Source: Gnetum montanum (lineage: Eukaryota; Streptophyta; Gnetopsida; Gnetales; Gnetaceae). From it: DNA of 54,657 bases. Below the pieces are notes generated by a model. The model did not search any database and was not told the origin of the DNA. It saw only the letters and a list, made by a program, of their open reading frames with translations. The position numbers and the translations under genes were made by a program. This document shows, in pieces, positions 51,201-54,226 of the stretch; position 1 is the first letter of the stretch; each line of letters begins with the position of its first letter. The DNA lies in NCBI GenBank assembly GCA_015680685.1, contig MNCI01003856.1, forward strand, positions 208,214 to 262,870. Direction: 5' to 3'.

Positions 51201-51711
51201 ACCATAGCCTAAGTATCAAAATCATTTCTTTGCACATTGTTCGATAAGCTAAATATTTGAATTAGTTTAAACATTCAATAAGCATAAATTCAATACATGT
51301 TTGATGTCTCATTGGATTGAAAAAACAGGAGCAGGAAACAGTAAAATGAAATACCTCAACTGATTCCTCTGGGGGTAAGACACTAAGTGCTCGCTCAAAT
51401 AATGCACGGACATTTCTATCATCATTCAGTTGACACAAAAAATCTGCATATCTGTTTTCACCAACCGTAAAACAACAGTTAAGTTAGAAACTTTGCAGTC
51501 CACATAACTAATTGCATGATACAGCACGATCCAATAATTAATTGCCATGAAATTAAGATACACCAAAATATTGGTATCTTAAACTTTATATCCCAAAAAA
51601 AAGTACAGAATAGAAGAAAAAGAGTTGAATTATGAAAAATATCTACTCAATAATGTATACTGGTTCATGCATGAATCTCTTTAGCCCTGCCTCAAAGACT
51701 GACTGCGCAAC
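7259..51711 (-). CDS. CSTF77: CSTF77 (cleavage stimulation factor subunit 77), 3' half, 9 exons
   Basis: Joined minus-strand exons: 51711-51647, 51451-51355, 43002-42943, 36880-36728, 36086-36020, 35932-35822, 8291-8160, 7746-7540, 7422-7259. They total 1056 nt, that is 351 codons plus TAG, with no internal stop; every junction is GT-AG and phases match. The product belongs to the CstF-77/Suppressor of forked family, the HAT-repeat scaffold of the nuclear cleavage stimulation factor used in pre-mRNA 3'-end formation. The end of the HAT region is visible ([30 protein letters not shown], then [17 protein letters not shown]), followed by the low-complexity C-terminal region with [34 protein letters not shown] and the terminal [11 protein letters not shown] and GELSGST blocks that I recall from plant CSTF77. 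Plant CSTF77 is about 730 residues, so roughly half is here; upstream exons lie beyond the right edge. The intact frame in decayed surroundings suggests a working gene. Confidence 0.93.
7540..7746 (-). CDS. CSTF77: CSTF77 exon, C-terminal region
   Basis: A 207-nt exon with acceptor TTTAG and donor GAGA/GTGAGC. It encodes [19 protein letters not shown], then a poorly conserved Ser/Gly-rich stretch ending PSKRRDPE plus one base of a split Arg. The VLS-x-x-x-x-x-D segment follows the LPALNG motif as in plant homologues. The next intron is only about 117 bp. Confidence 0.92.
8160..8291 (-). CDS. CSTF77: CSTF77 exon after the 27.5-kb intron
   Basis: A 132-nt exon with acceptor TTGCAG and donor AACG/GTTAGA. 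It completes a split Gly, then gives 43 codons: a Ser-rich stretch ([19 protein letters not shown]), then [19 protein letters not shown]. The [14 protein letters not shown] block across the next junction matches the conserved LPAVEGP-type motif near the family C-terminus. Confidence 0.92.
8870..10290 (+). repeat. Copia-derived repeat family, copy 1 (uninterrupted)
   Basis: Starts with a shred resembling the Copia RT remnant at 17190-17240 (CCTTCAAGAGCTAAAACAG here, CCTCAAGGGCTGAAACAAG there). It continues with non-coding sequence shared with copy 2: AAACTTGACCTATGAATCAAG, CATGGCTG-x-A-x-AAAGGT, GTGGCTGCTACAG, AATGACTTGGAT-x-AGAGTTG and ATTTGGGGCATTTTTG. Copy 2 is split among 17200-17611, 27206-27500 and 32063-32763. 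This copy shows what the site looked like before the LINE insertions. Confidence 0.75.
9516..9541. repeat. (GA)n microsatellite
   Basis: An uninterrupted AG dinucleotide run of about 13 units inside the Copia-derived repeat copy 1; it is absent from the corresponding place in copy 2. Confidence 0.95.
10290..13430. other. Intron sequence, no gene seen
   Basis: AT-rich interior of the 27.5-kb CSTF77 intron. No coding region with recognisable motifs on either strand and no clear tandem repeats. Probably old unclassifiable repeat remains. Confidence 0.5.
13433..13690 (+). repeat. Degenerate ~85-90 bp tandem repeat, three units
   Basis: Three successive units each contain a CTAT-x-TAT-x-ATGATT block followed by TTGATGTGTTTGTGT-like sequence and a TGATTTGGTACTGA-like end, starting near 13433, 13521 and 13604. 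The third unit is truncated. Confidence 0.7.
13690..14400. other. Flank of the Copia remnant, no gene seen
   Basis: No coding region recognised. If the Copia element had a 5' LTR it should be here, but nothing here matches the sequence after its truncated RT (17265-17611). Confidence 0.45.
14400..17265 (+). pseudogene. Ty1/Copia retrotransposon remnant, gag to RT
   Basis: Order of recognisable pieces, read through stops and frameshifts: a gag-type segment ([14 protein letters not shown] near 14720); a zinc knuckle [14 protein letters not shown] at 14917-14958 in which the usual His is Tyr; an aspartic-protease site [11 protein letters not shown] near 15170 where the family has DSG; the GAG-pre-integrase [10 protein letters not shown] near 15570; integrase core pieces [26 protein letters not shown] and [12 protein letters not shown] (15760-16070); and the RT start [18 protein letters not shown] and [21 protein letters not shown] (16800-17120). 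The RT stops before its second catalytic motif; RNase H and the 3' end are missing. Not functional. Confidence 0.9.
17200..17611 (+). repeat. Copia-derived repeat family, copy 2, first segment
   Basis: Matches 8930-9250 of copy 1, including the RT shred and the ATGGCTGCAGAAAGGT block. It stops abruptly at the T-run of LINE1 (17612). The repeat resumes at 27206. Confidence 0.7.
17612..22120 (-). mobile_element. LINE1: decayed LINE, 3' tail to partial endonuclease
   Basis: The 3' end is at 17612, where on the minus strand the conserved tail CAGTAATTTAATCTCGAAC runs into poly(A). Going up-coordinate: terminal box (about 17990-18230), coiled coil (18240-18770), block X (18780-19330), zf-RVT (19380-19620), RT thumb and palm (19620-21100, with EHYANDMM near 20300-20345 where the active form is YADD) and the end of an endonuclease domain (FMWSNRRKG and [11 protein letters not shown], 21690-21860). 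It carries many stops and frameshifts. It abuts LINE2 near 22120, so the endonuclease N-terminus and ORF1 are missing. It interrupts the Copia-derived repeat copy 2. Confidence 0.85.
18780..19330 (-). pseudogene. LINE1 ORF2 extension, block X
   Basis: Read on the minus strand: [44 protein letters not shown], then [38 protein letters not shown] and AFLKCL. These align in order with the extensions in LINEs 2, 3 and 6. A frameshift separates it from the zf-RVT part in this copy. Function unknown. Confidence 0.75.
22130..22640 (-). pseudogene. LINE2 ORF2 extension, block X (diverged form)
   Basis: Continues in the same frame as the zf-RVT end ([20 protein letters not shown], stop, [15 protein letters not shown]). 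It then gives [68 protein letters not shown] and, after 22270, HLGVILALW. Every landmark of block X is present in the same order, but most residues differ from the LINE3/LINE6 form. This marks an independent lineage. Confidence 0.75.
23584..24192 (-). pseudogene. LINE2 reverse transcriptase core (open stretch)
   Basis: A 202-residue open stretch covering the RT palm and fingers: [12 protein letters not shown], then [20 protein letters not shown], then [17 protein letters not shown], and [11 protein letters not shown]. Both catalytic aspartates of YADD are present at 23815-23826. The family is non-LTR (L1-like) reverse transcriptase, which primes DNA synthesis at a nicked target site. ORF2 as a whole is broken by stops upstream and downstream, so the copy is inactive. 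Confidence 0.9.
26060..27200 (-). pseudogene. LINE2 ORF1 remnant (DUF4283-like)
   Basis: Pieces in two to three frames give the nucleic-acid-binding region of plant LINE ORF1 proteins: [38 protein letters not shown] and [19 protein letters not shown]. They align with ORF1 of LINE7 (ALTPWRPGAH, FGEFIAFDTLSMECMGF). The zinc knuckle was not found intact. The N gap at 26671-26684 falls just upstream of WFYG. Confidence 0.75.
26671..26684. other. Assembly gap of 14 N
   Basis: Unknown bases within the LINE2 ORF1 remnant. Single N bases also occur at 30223, 31898, 39647 and 40764; the first three adjoin C-runs. Confidence 0.99.
27206..27500 (+). repeat. Copia-derived repeat family, copy 2, second segment
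   Basis: Aligns with about 9340-9490 of copy 1 (shared TTTTTATTGATTTTT-x-x-CA-x-TGATCA). Its end AACAATGATCA (27490-27500) is repeated as AACAGTGATCA at 32063-32073, flanking LINE3. Confidence 0.7.
27540..28440 (+). pseudogene. LINE3 reverse transcriptase, C-terminal half
   Basis: Contains [11 protein letters not shown]-like sequence, then [13 protein letters not shown] at about 27638-27675 (YVDD catalytic motif intact), [23 protein letters not shown] and the thumb segment [18 protein letters not shown] near 28079-28130. Several TAG stops interrupt the thumb. Nearly the same as the inverted LINE4. Confidence 0.88.
28441..30178 (+). pseudogene. LINE3 ORF2 3' part: zf-RVT plus the long C-terminal extension
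   Basis: zf-RVT ([39 protein letters not shown]) ends near 28630. The same frame runs on from 28441 to about 29340, broken only by stops explicable as C-to-T changes. It encodes [87 protein letters not shown] and a Leu-rich end. After a 14-C run (29361-29374) a second frame (29432-30169) encodes a Glu/Gln coiled coil ([48 protein letters not shown]), then [11 protein letters not shown] and a terminal box with [36 protein letters not shown] and TAG. Function of the extension unknown. Confidence 0.8.
30188..30223 (+). repeat. 35-C homopolymer ending in N
   Basis: C-run immediately after the ORF2 stop and CGAGGCCGCGTTCTTCTAC. It joins the two repeated LINE3 segments and ends with an unknown base at 30223, so the true length and the junction are uncertain. 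Confidence 0.9.
30308..31866 (+). repeat. Second copy of the LINE3 ORF2 extension segment
   Basis: A direct repeat of about 28633-30180: the zf-RVT end, block X (30460-30960: [16 protein letters not shown]-like, [36 protein letters not shown]), coiled coil (31200-31600) and terminal box (31625-31863, ending CCCATAG). It is about 90 percent alike by eye, with its own pattern of stops. It could be a tandem duplication, two insertions, or a join of two loci at the C-run. Confidence 0.85.
31899..32062 (+). other. LINE3 3' UTR and poly(A) tail
   Basis: Non-coding sequence after the C-run: CCAATGTCGTTGTACCGAAT, TTTGTAATATTTCTTG, then CAGTAATATAATCCTGAAC, CTCTCTC and a 14-A run. The CAGTAATATAATCC(T/C)GAAC element recurs at the 3' ends of LINEs 1, 4 and 6 and at 45895, so it is a family-wide 3' end signal, probably the part recognised by the LINE machinery (inference). 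Confidence 0.85.
32063..32763 (+). repeat. Copia-derived repeat family, copy 2, third segment
   Basis: Aligns with 9476-10275 of copy 1: CAGTTACAAGAAACAATCCATTA, GTGGCTGCTACAGA, AATGACTTGGATTAGAGTTG, CAATTTGGGGCATTTTTGG. It is cut at 32764 by the T-run of LINE4. Confidence 0.75.
32764..34141 (-). mobile_element. LINE4: 5'-truncated, internally deleted LINE, inverted relative to LINE3
   Basis: The 3' tail at 32764-32810 has the same CAGTAATATAATCCTGAAC signal and poly(A). Upstream on the minus strand is a short 3' UTR joined directly to AAAWKEIEV near 32860, so block X, coil and terminal box are deleted. Then zf-RVT (about 33000-33200), RT thumb with a 25-C run (33474-33498) and RT palm (33850-34134: [15 protein letters not shown] with YVDD at 33997-34008). 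It starts at about 34141. It is about 90 percent alike by eye to LINE3 27560-28750, in opposite orientation. Confidence 0.87.
34141..35821. repeat. Intron sequence with two short tandem duplications
   Basis: No gene seen. A unit of about 65 bp is present twice at 34794-34855 and 34857-34921 (shared TTACTTTGACAGAATTTATT). A unit of about 72 bp is present twice at 35336-35407 and 35408-35479 (shared GCAATTTTTTTCAT-like, CCACATATTTA/CCGCATATTTA and GATATATTTGTGTA/GATAGATTTGTGTA). Confidence 0.75.
35822..35932 (-). CDS. CSTF77: CSTF77 exon, RPD...IYDPRQ motif
   Basis: A 111-nt exon after an 87-bp intron (acceptor AATAG, donor TCTG/GTATG). It completes the split Val and encodes [15 protein letters not shown] followed by [18 protein letters not shown]. 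The RPD-x-S-x-M-x-x-YDP motif is conserved in plant CSTF77. The following intron (8292-35821) is about 27.5 kb and holds most of the transposons in this window. Confidence 0.9.
36020..36086 (-). CDS. CSTF77: CSTF77 exon, variable linker
   Basis: A 67-nt exon with acceptor TGCAG and donor GGAG/GTAATT. It encodes [19 protein letters not shown] and three more residues, then one base of a split Val. Sequence conservation is low here, as expected for the linker after the HAT domain; the call rests on phase, splice sites and position between two firmly assigned exons. Confidence 0.82.
36728..36880 (-). CDS. CSTF77: CSTF77 exon, HAT C-terminal end and linker
   Basis: A 153-nt phase-0 exon (51 codons) beginning [15 protein letters not shown] and containing [16 protein letters not shown] and DLDHIARQE. 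The acceptor is TTTTCAG and the donor is GAG/GTAATT. The wording of this exon was decisive in naming the gene, because this region is nearly invariant among plant CSTF77 proteins. Confidence 0.94.
37130..39378 (-). mobile_element. LINE5: decayed LINE, endonuclease to RT thumb
   Basis: From 5' to 3' on the minus strand: endonuclease part with VGDFNKCL and [11 protein letters not shown] (39150-39290) and GSDHCPLML (39000-39035, the family SDHxPL motif); the RT, with [14 protein letters not shown] (YADD at 37753-37764); and a thumb with [16 protein letters not shown] and [15 protein letters not shown] (37330-37490). There are many stops. Its 5' end is cut by the T-run of LINE6 at about 39379, and its 3' part after the thumb is missing. 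It lies in the 6.06-kb CSTF77 intron. Confidence 0.82.
39379..41095 (-). mobile_element. LINE6: 5'-truncated LINE with block X, inserted into LINE5
   Basis: The 3' tail at 39379-39425 carries the family CAGTAATATAATCCCGAC signal followed by poly(A). On the minus strand it holds a coiled coil (39470-39645: [24 protein letters not shown]), an N at 39647, block X (39700-40200), zf-RVT (40250-40460) and RT thumb (40397-40969: [20 protein letters not shown] and LTRP-type blocks). The 5' end is about 41095. The terminal box is absent. The GC content is much higher than the surrounding intron. Confidence 0.85.
39724..40200 (-). pseudogene. LINE6 ORF2 extension, block X (best preserved copy)
   Basis: An open stretch of 118 residues (40080-39724): [74 protein letters not shown], then [20 protein letters not shown] and [10 protein letters not shown]. 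The upstream part, [19 protein letters not shown], is also on this strand. Of the copies here this one has the fewest breaks. No catalytic pattern of a known enzyme is evident. Confidence 0.8.
41095..42942. other. Intron sequence, no gene seen
   Basis: AT-rich DNA between LINE6 and the 60-nt CSTF77 exon. The longest open frame (41778-42107, plus) has biased hydrophobic composition and no family resemblance. No repeats clear enough to name. Confidence 0.5.
42943..43002 (-). CDS. CSTF77: CSTF77 exon, end of HAT-repeat region
   Basis: A 60-nt phase-0 exon of exactly 20 codons, [20 protein letters not shown]. The acceptor is GACAG and the donor is AAG/GTATG. Junctions to ESVE (upstream) and VEQRRKEAL (downstream) reproduce the continuous family sequence, so no exon is missing on either side. 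It sits alone between introns of 8.35 and 6.06 kb. Confidence 0.93.
43352..43576 (+). pseudogene. Orphan terminal box of a LINE ORF2 extension
   Basis: Open reading on the plus strand: [20 protein letters not shown], then [52 protein letters not shown] and TAG. It matches the end of LINE3 ([20 protein letters not shown] and so on) and ends with the same CCCATAG. No RT or poly(A) adjoins, so it is a detached fragment. It has no stop or frameshift across 74 codons. Confidence 0.8.
43577..44455. other. Intron sequence, no gene seen
   Basis: AT-rich, no coding region recognised. No long repeat identified. Confidence 0.5.
44455..44660 (+). repeat. Degenerate GAGCGCA-type short repeat
   Basis: Successive variants of a 9-10 bp unit (GGAGCGCAC, GGAGCGCATG, GGGGCACAC, AAGCGGCC, GAACGAACGAAG) between about 44488 and 44590. 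GC-rich relative to its surroundings. The open frame through it ([13 protein letters not shown]) simply reflects the repeat. Confidence 0.6.
44866..45930 (+). mobile_element. Small non-coding element with a TATA box and a LINE-type 3' tail
   Basis: A block of about 90 bp (ATAGTTTGTCAATACAACGTC and on to GGGGCCCACTCTATTTATTA) occurs at 44866-44958 and again at 45727-45815 as direct repeats. TATAAATA lies at 44970-44977. The 3' end (about 45840-45930) resembles the LINE3 tail: CAATTTTGTACTT, then CTAGTAATTTCATCCCGAAC, TTTTCTC and poly(A). No coding region is seen. It may be a non-autonomous partner of the LINEs or a terminal-repeat element with a LINE tail; uncertain. Confidence 0.45.
46250..46800 (-). 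pseudogene. Decayed coiled-coil reading frame
   Basis: On the minus strand, ignoring stops, the sequence reads as Glu/Lys/Gln-rich helix: [40 protein letters not shown] and DLKRQA. Stops are mainly TAG. It resembles in composition the coiled coil of the LINE extension and the 960-2170 remnant. No flanking RT or zinc knuckle was seen. Confidence 0.35.
47400..48720. repeat. Unclassified repeat with a GTCCCA / GTGGACATCC tract
   Basis: Between about 47540 and 48010, GTCCCA(A/C), GTGGATGT, GTGGACATCC and GGCATCCCA variants recur at irregular spacing of about 15-40 bp. The following 48010-48720 has LTR-like texture ending in AATAATATATAGG, but no terminal repeat partner is in the window. Nothing coding was recognised. 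Confidence 0.4.
48800..49600 (-). mobile_element. LINE8 fragment: zf-RVT and start of block X, third lineage
   Basis: Minus strand: [20 protein letters not shown] and [19 protein letters not shown] (about 49320-49500) follow the zf-RVT pattern seen at 22900-23140. After a gap, [12 protein letters not shown] (about 49040-49075) is followed, in another frame, by [36 protein letters not shown] and [13 protein letters not shown] (about 48836-48995). The order and spacing match block X, but identity to other copies is low. Tail and RT are missing. Confidence 0.65.
49750..50990 (+). pseudogene. Ty1/Copia pol remnant 2
   Basis: Integrase core pieces: [51 protein letters not shown] (family DNGGEF-type site) and [13 protein letters not shown]. 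These are followed by a linker with [18 protein letters not shown] and [11 protein letters not shown] (50370-50490), then acidic sequence and an RT beginning near 50790 (EAIDCPD, and [13 protein letters not shown]). Every segment is interrupted. It is a different, more decayed copy than that at 14.4-17.3 kb. Confidence 0.85.
50990..51354. other. Intron sequence, no gene seen
   Basis: AT-rich stretch between the Copia fragment and a CSTF77 exon; no features recognised. Confidence 0.55.
51355..51451 (-). CDS. CSTF77: CSTF77 exon, HAT-repeat region
   Basis: The acceptor is AACAG before 51451 and the donor is GTATTT after 51355. The exon supplies one base to the split Glu codon and then 32 codons, including [21 protein letters not shown] and LPPEESVE, ending in phase 0. 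This is the most conserved visible stretch of the family. It is followed by an 8.35-kb intron (43003-51354) holding a Copia fragment, LINE fragments and other repeats. Confidence 0.93.
51647..51711 (-). CDS. CSTF77: CSTF77 exon (first visible), HAT-repeat region
   Basis: The acceptor TTTCAG precedes 51711 and the donor GTAGAT follows 51647. The 65-nt exon starts in phase 0 and encodes [21 protein letters not shown] plus two bases (GA), which the next exon completes to Glu. The helix pair is typical of HAT repeats. The intron to the next exon is only about 195 bp. Upstream to 54657 I find no further CSTF77 exon, so the preceding intron is longer than 2.9 kb. Confidence 0.92.
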
Positions 51712-52499
51712 CTGAAATTGTAAAGTGTAAAAACTTTCTAAGCTATAATGTTTCTGGAAACAGGTATTACCATAGTGTATAAACAAAGCATTTTACATTA
51801 AGACAGTATAATTTAGAACCATGTTTCAGATTGTCTCTCTCAAACAAATCAAGAAAGGAGATATATCATGTAATAAGAATTCCCTTATGCAGCATTGCAA
51901 AAATGATTCACTAACATGACTTAGACTGTAACAGGATTTGTTTTTCATAAGCAAGGTGATCAATTGATTTGACTGTACATAATGAGTCACTAGAATCAAA
52001 ACAATTTTTTAACTTTATTTCTACATTTTTTTATTATGTTCATTCATTGCTTCATTAACATTTTAACAGCCTGAATTACTAGTATGCAGTCTTTGGAGGA
52101 TACACTCATTCTAAAGGGGTAAGGGGCATCGAAACCAGCATCATTTTTAAAGCGACACATTCCATTTACTCTATTCCACAACTGTCACAATATACCACAC
52201 AATATATAATAGATCTGCCTCTTCTCAAGAGCTTGGGATGTCAGCAACTGCAACCTAGTGAGAGTTTTATGTTAGAATTTGCAGACCACAGGAACTGGTA
52301 AACTAAGTTAAGTAACATGATATGAATGATGTAGAACTTCAACATGCAGTAAAACCATAACGAAAACTAACAATCATTGGTATATTACTCCACAGTTATA
52401 ATCATAACATTGTATAATGCAATGGTAGAAACACAAACATGTAGATGATAAATTAACAATCATACAGCAATGAAAAATTCAGTAATTAAAAGAGCTGAT
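51712..52499. other. Upstream CSTF77 intron, no gene seen
   Basis: AT-rich intron upstream (on the minus strand) of the first visible exon. I searched the minus strand for the preceding HAT-repeat exon and found none. A sharp rise in GC at about 52500 marks the start of LINE7. Confidence 0.55.
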
Positions 52500-52738
52500 G
52501 CGGGAGAGTGGCTTCCAACGTAGGAACTGGATGGAGCGCCAGCAGGACCACCAGCAGGACCAGGCGCAGGACCACCAGCAGGAGTACACGTAGGCGCGGG
52601 CGCAGGACCGCCTGCCAGAGCACCAGCAGAGGCTCCAGCAAGACCAGCGCTCGCAAGCGCACTAGCAGGAGGACATATCGGCGGGCCCGCAACAACCCCC
52701 GCTGGAGGACGAGCAGGGTGGCCAGCAACCACCGACTG

Positions 52739-54226
52739 ATGGGGCTACACCAGCCCAACGACCGCGCCAGGGGTCACATTGAGGCCCACTCTCGGGCCGC
52801 AGACACTCTGCGCCTCCGGGTCACCCAGCCCCCCCGGAAGGGGTCCGCACCTTGCAACGAAGCCTTATTGGTCGTTTCGTCTCGCCGGGGTGCGTGGCCA
52901 AGACTGGACTTGGTCAAGCGCTGGGCCCGGGAACAGTGGCACGTGGGGGAGGTTGGGGTGCGTAGTCTGTCCTCCGACCTCCTGCTGTTCATTCTCCCCT
53001 CCCGGCAAGCCAGGGACAAGGTCCTGCTGGGGGGCCCGTGGTTCTACGGTGCGAGGGGCCTGGCGTTGACCCCCTGGCGCCCTGGGGCCCATCAGGAGAC
53101 CGACCTCTTCGCTAAAGCGCCAATCTGGACACGGGTCTACAGGCTCCCTTGGGAGCTGTGGAACCTCAAGTTTCTGCGACAAATCACGGATTTTTTCGGG
53201 GAGTTCATTGCTTTCGACACCCTGTCCATGGAGTGCATGGGCTTCGCCCGGTTCTACGTATGGCGACCGCTAACAAAAAAGGACCTCATTCGGGAGGTGA
53301 TTCTGGAACTCCCTGGGGGGGAAGAGAAGCTGGAAGTGACGTTTGAGAACCTGGAGAAGGCGGACGGGCCCAAGCGAAGCCTGGCGACCCAAGGGCCCCT
53401 CCGGGCCGGATGCACGCGCTGCGGCAAGCCTGGGCACTACGAGGCCGCCTGTCGCGTGCCGGGACCAACACAGCCAAGAACCCGAACCCGACAGCTCTTT
53501 GAGGGGGGTGCATGGGTCACCATGGGCCGCAAAGGCCGGCTACGCCCGACATCCAACACGCTACCCCCCCAGAAACACGACCCCAACACACCCCCCCCCC
53601 CCCACCACCCCCCCCCCCCCCCCCGCCGCCCCCCCCCCCACCCCGCCCCCCCCCCCCCCCCCCAAGTCCCCACAACGCTCCCCTCAATGCTCCCCCCAAC
53701 CAAAGCAGGGCCCCCCCCCCCCCCCCCAAGTCCCCACAACGCTCCCCTCAATGCTCCCCCCAACCAAAGCAGGGCCCCCCCCCCCCCCCCCTCCCCCCCC
53801 CCCCCGCACCCGGCTGACCCCCCCCAAACCCAGCGCTCCCCCCCCCCCCCCAAGTCCCCACAACGCTCCCCTCAACCAAAGCAGGCCCCCCCCCTCTCAG
53901 CCCACAACCCCTCCACAGCAACCCCCTGCACCCCCTTGTTGCCCCCACTAGCCACCACGCGCGGTGCAGCGACTGAGAACGAGCTCCCTCCCCTTGGTGA
54001 ATGGGTGAACGTGGTCCGGGGGAGCTCCAAGGCCCACAGGGCTCAGGGGCCGACGGCCACACTTGAAAAGCAATTGTGCACCCAGGGACAGCGCGGGGGC
54101 GACCGCCGACCAGGAAGGCCAAGTGAGAATCAAATCCGGGGCAAGCAAACCCAGAGGAACATCGACCTGGGGTTACAAAAGACCCTCCGGGAGGTCTATC
54201 AACGCCGTACCCCCAGTCACCCATGA
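52739..54226 (+). CDS. LINE7 ORF1 protein (DUF4283-like domain, zinc knuckle, proline-rich linker)
   Basis: 495 codons from the first in-frame ATG (52739); the open frame extends back to 52508 without an ATG. ORF1 proteins of plant L1-like LINEs bind the element RNA. Visible parts: an N-terminal region; a DUF4283-like domain (about 52863-53360: RSLSSDLLLFILPSRQARDK, WFYGARGLALTPWRPGAH, WELWNLKFLRQITDFFGEF); a CX2CX4HX4C knuckle CTRCGKPGHYEAAC at 53411-53452; GAWVTMGRKGR; a proline-rich linker (53566-53940); and a C-terminal GEWVNVVRGSSKAHR. No stops. All three forward frames are open through the linker, so the linker frame is uncertain. Copies of ORF1 elsewhere (LINE2) support the domain frame. 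Confidence 0.85.
   Translation: MGLHQPNDRARGHIEAHSRAADTLRLRVTQPPRKGSAPCNEALLVVSSRRGAWPRLDLVKRWAREQWHVGEVGVRSLSSDLLLFILPSRQARDKVLLGGPWFYGARGLALTPWRPGAHQETDLFAKAPIWTRVYRLPWELWNLKFLRQITDFFGEFIAFDTLSMECMGFARFYVWRPLTKKDLIREVILELPGGEEKLEVTFENLEKADGPKRSLATQGPLRAGCTRCGKPGHYEAACRVPGPTQPRTRTRQLFEGGAWVTMGRKGRLRPTSNTLPPQKHDPNTPPPPHHPPPPPRRPPPHPAPPPPPQVPTTLPSMLPPTKAGPPPPPPSPHNAPLNAPPNQSRAPPPPPSPPPPHPADPPQTQRSPPPPKSPQRSPQPKQAPPLSAHNPSTATPCTPLLPPLATTRGAATENELPPLGEWVNVVRGSSKAHRAQGPTATLEKQLCTQGQRGGDRRPGRPSENQIRGKQTQRNIDLGLQKTLREVYQRRTPSHP
53588..53890 (+). repeat. C-rich tract with a ~50-bp unit repeated three times
   Basis: The unit CCAAGTCCCCACAACGCTCC plus CTCAATGCTCC and CAACCAAAGCAGG occurs at 53661-53710, 53725-53774 and, shortened, 53850-53886. 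C-runs of varying length separate the units. Because the runs are not multiples of three, ORF1 reads the units in three frames (QVPTTLPSMLPPTKAG, SPHNAPLNAPPNQSRA, KSPQRSPQPKQA). Confidence 0.9.

Noticed and set aside
51712-52499. A further upstream CSTF77 exon
   Set aside because: I looked for the preceding HAT-repeat exon on the minus strand and found no stretch with both splice sites and family resemblance.
52508-52738. Extension of LINE7 ORF1 upstream of the first ATG (Arg/Ser/Thr-rich)
   Set aside because: It opens with GTG, which is not a normal nuclear plant start, and another frame reads as a Gln-rich segment. I used the ATG at 52739 instead.
53437-53853. Minus-strand open frames rich in Gly opposite the ORF1 proline linker
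   Set aside because: They are the complement of the C-rich tract; composition alone keeps the frame open, and no motif is present.
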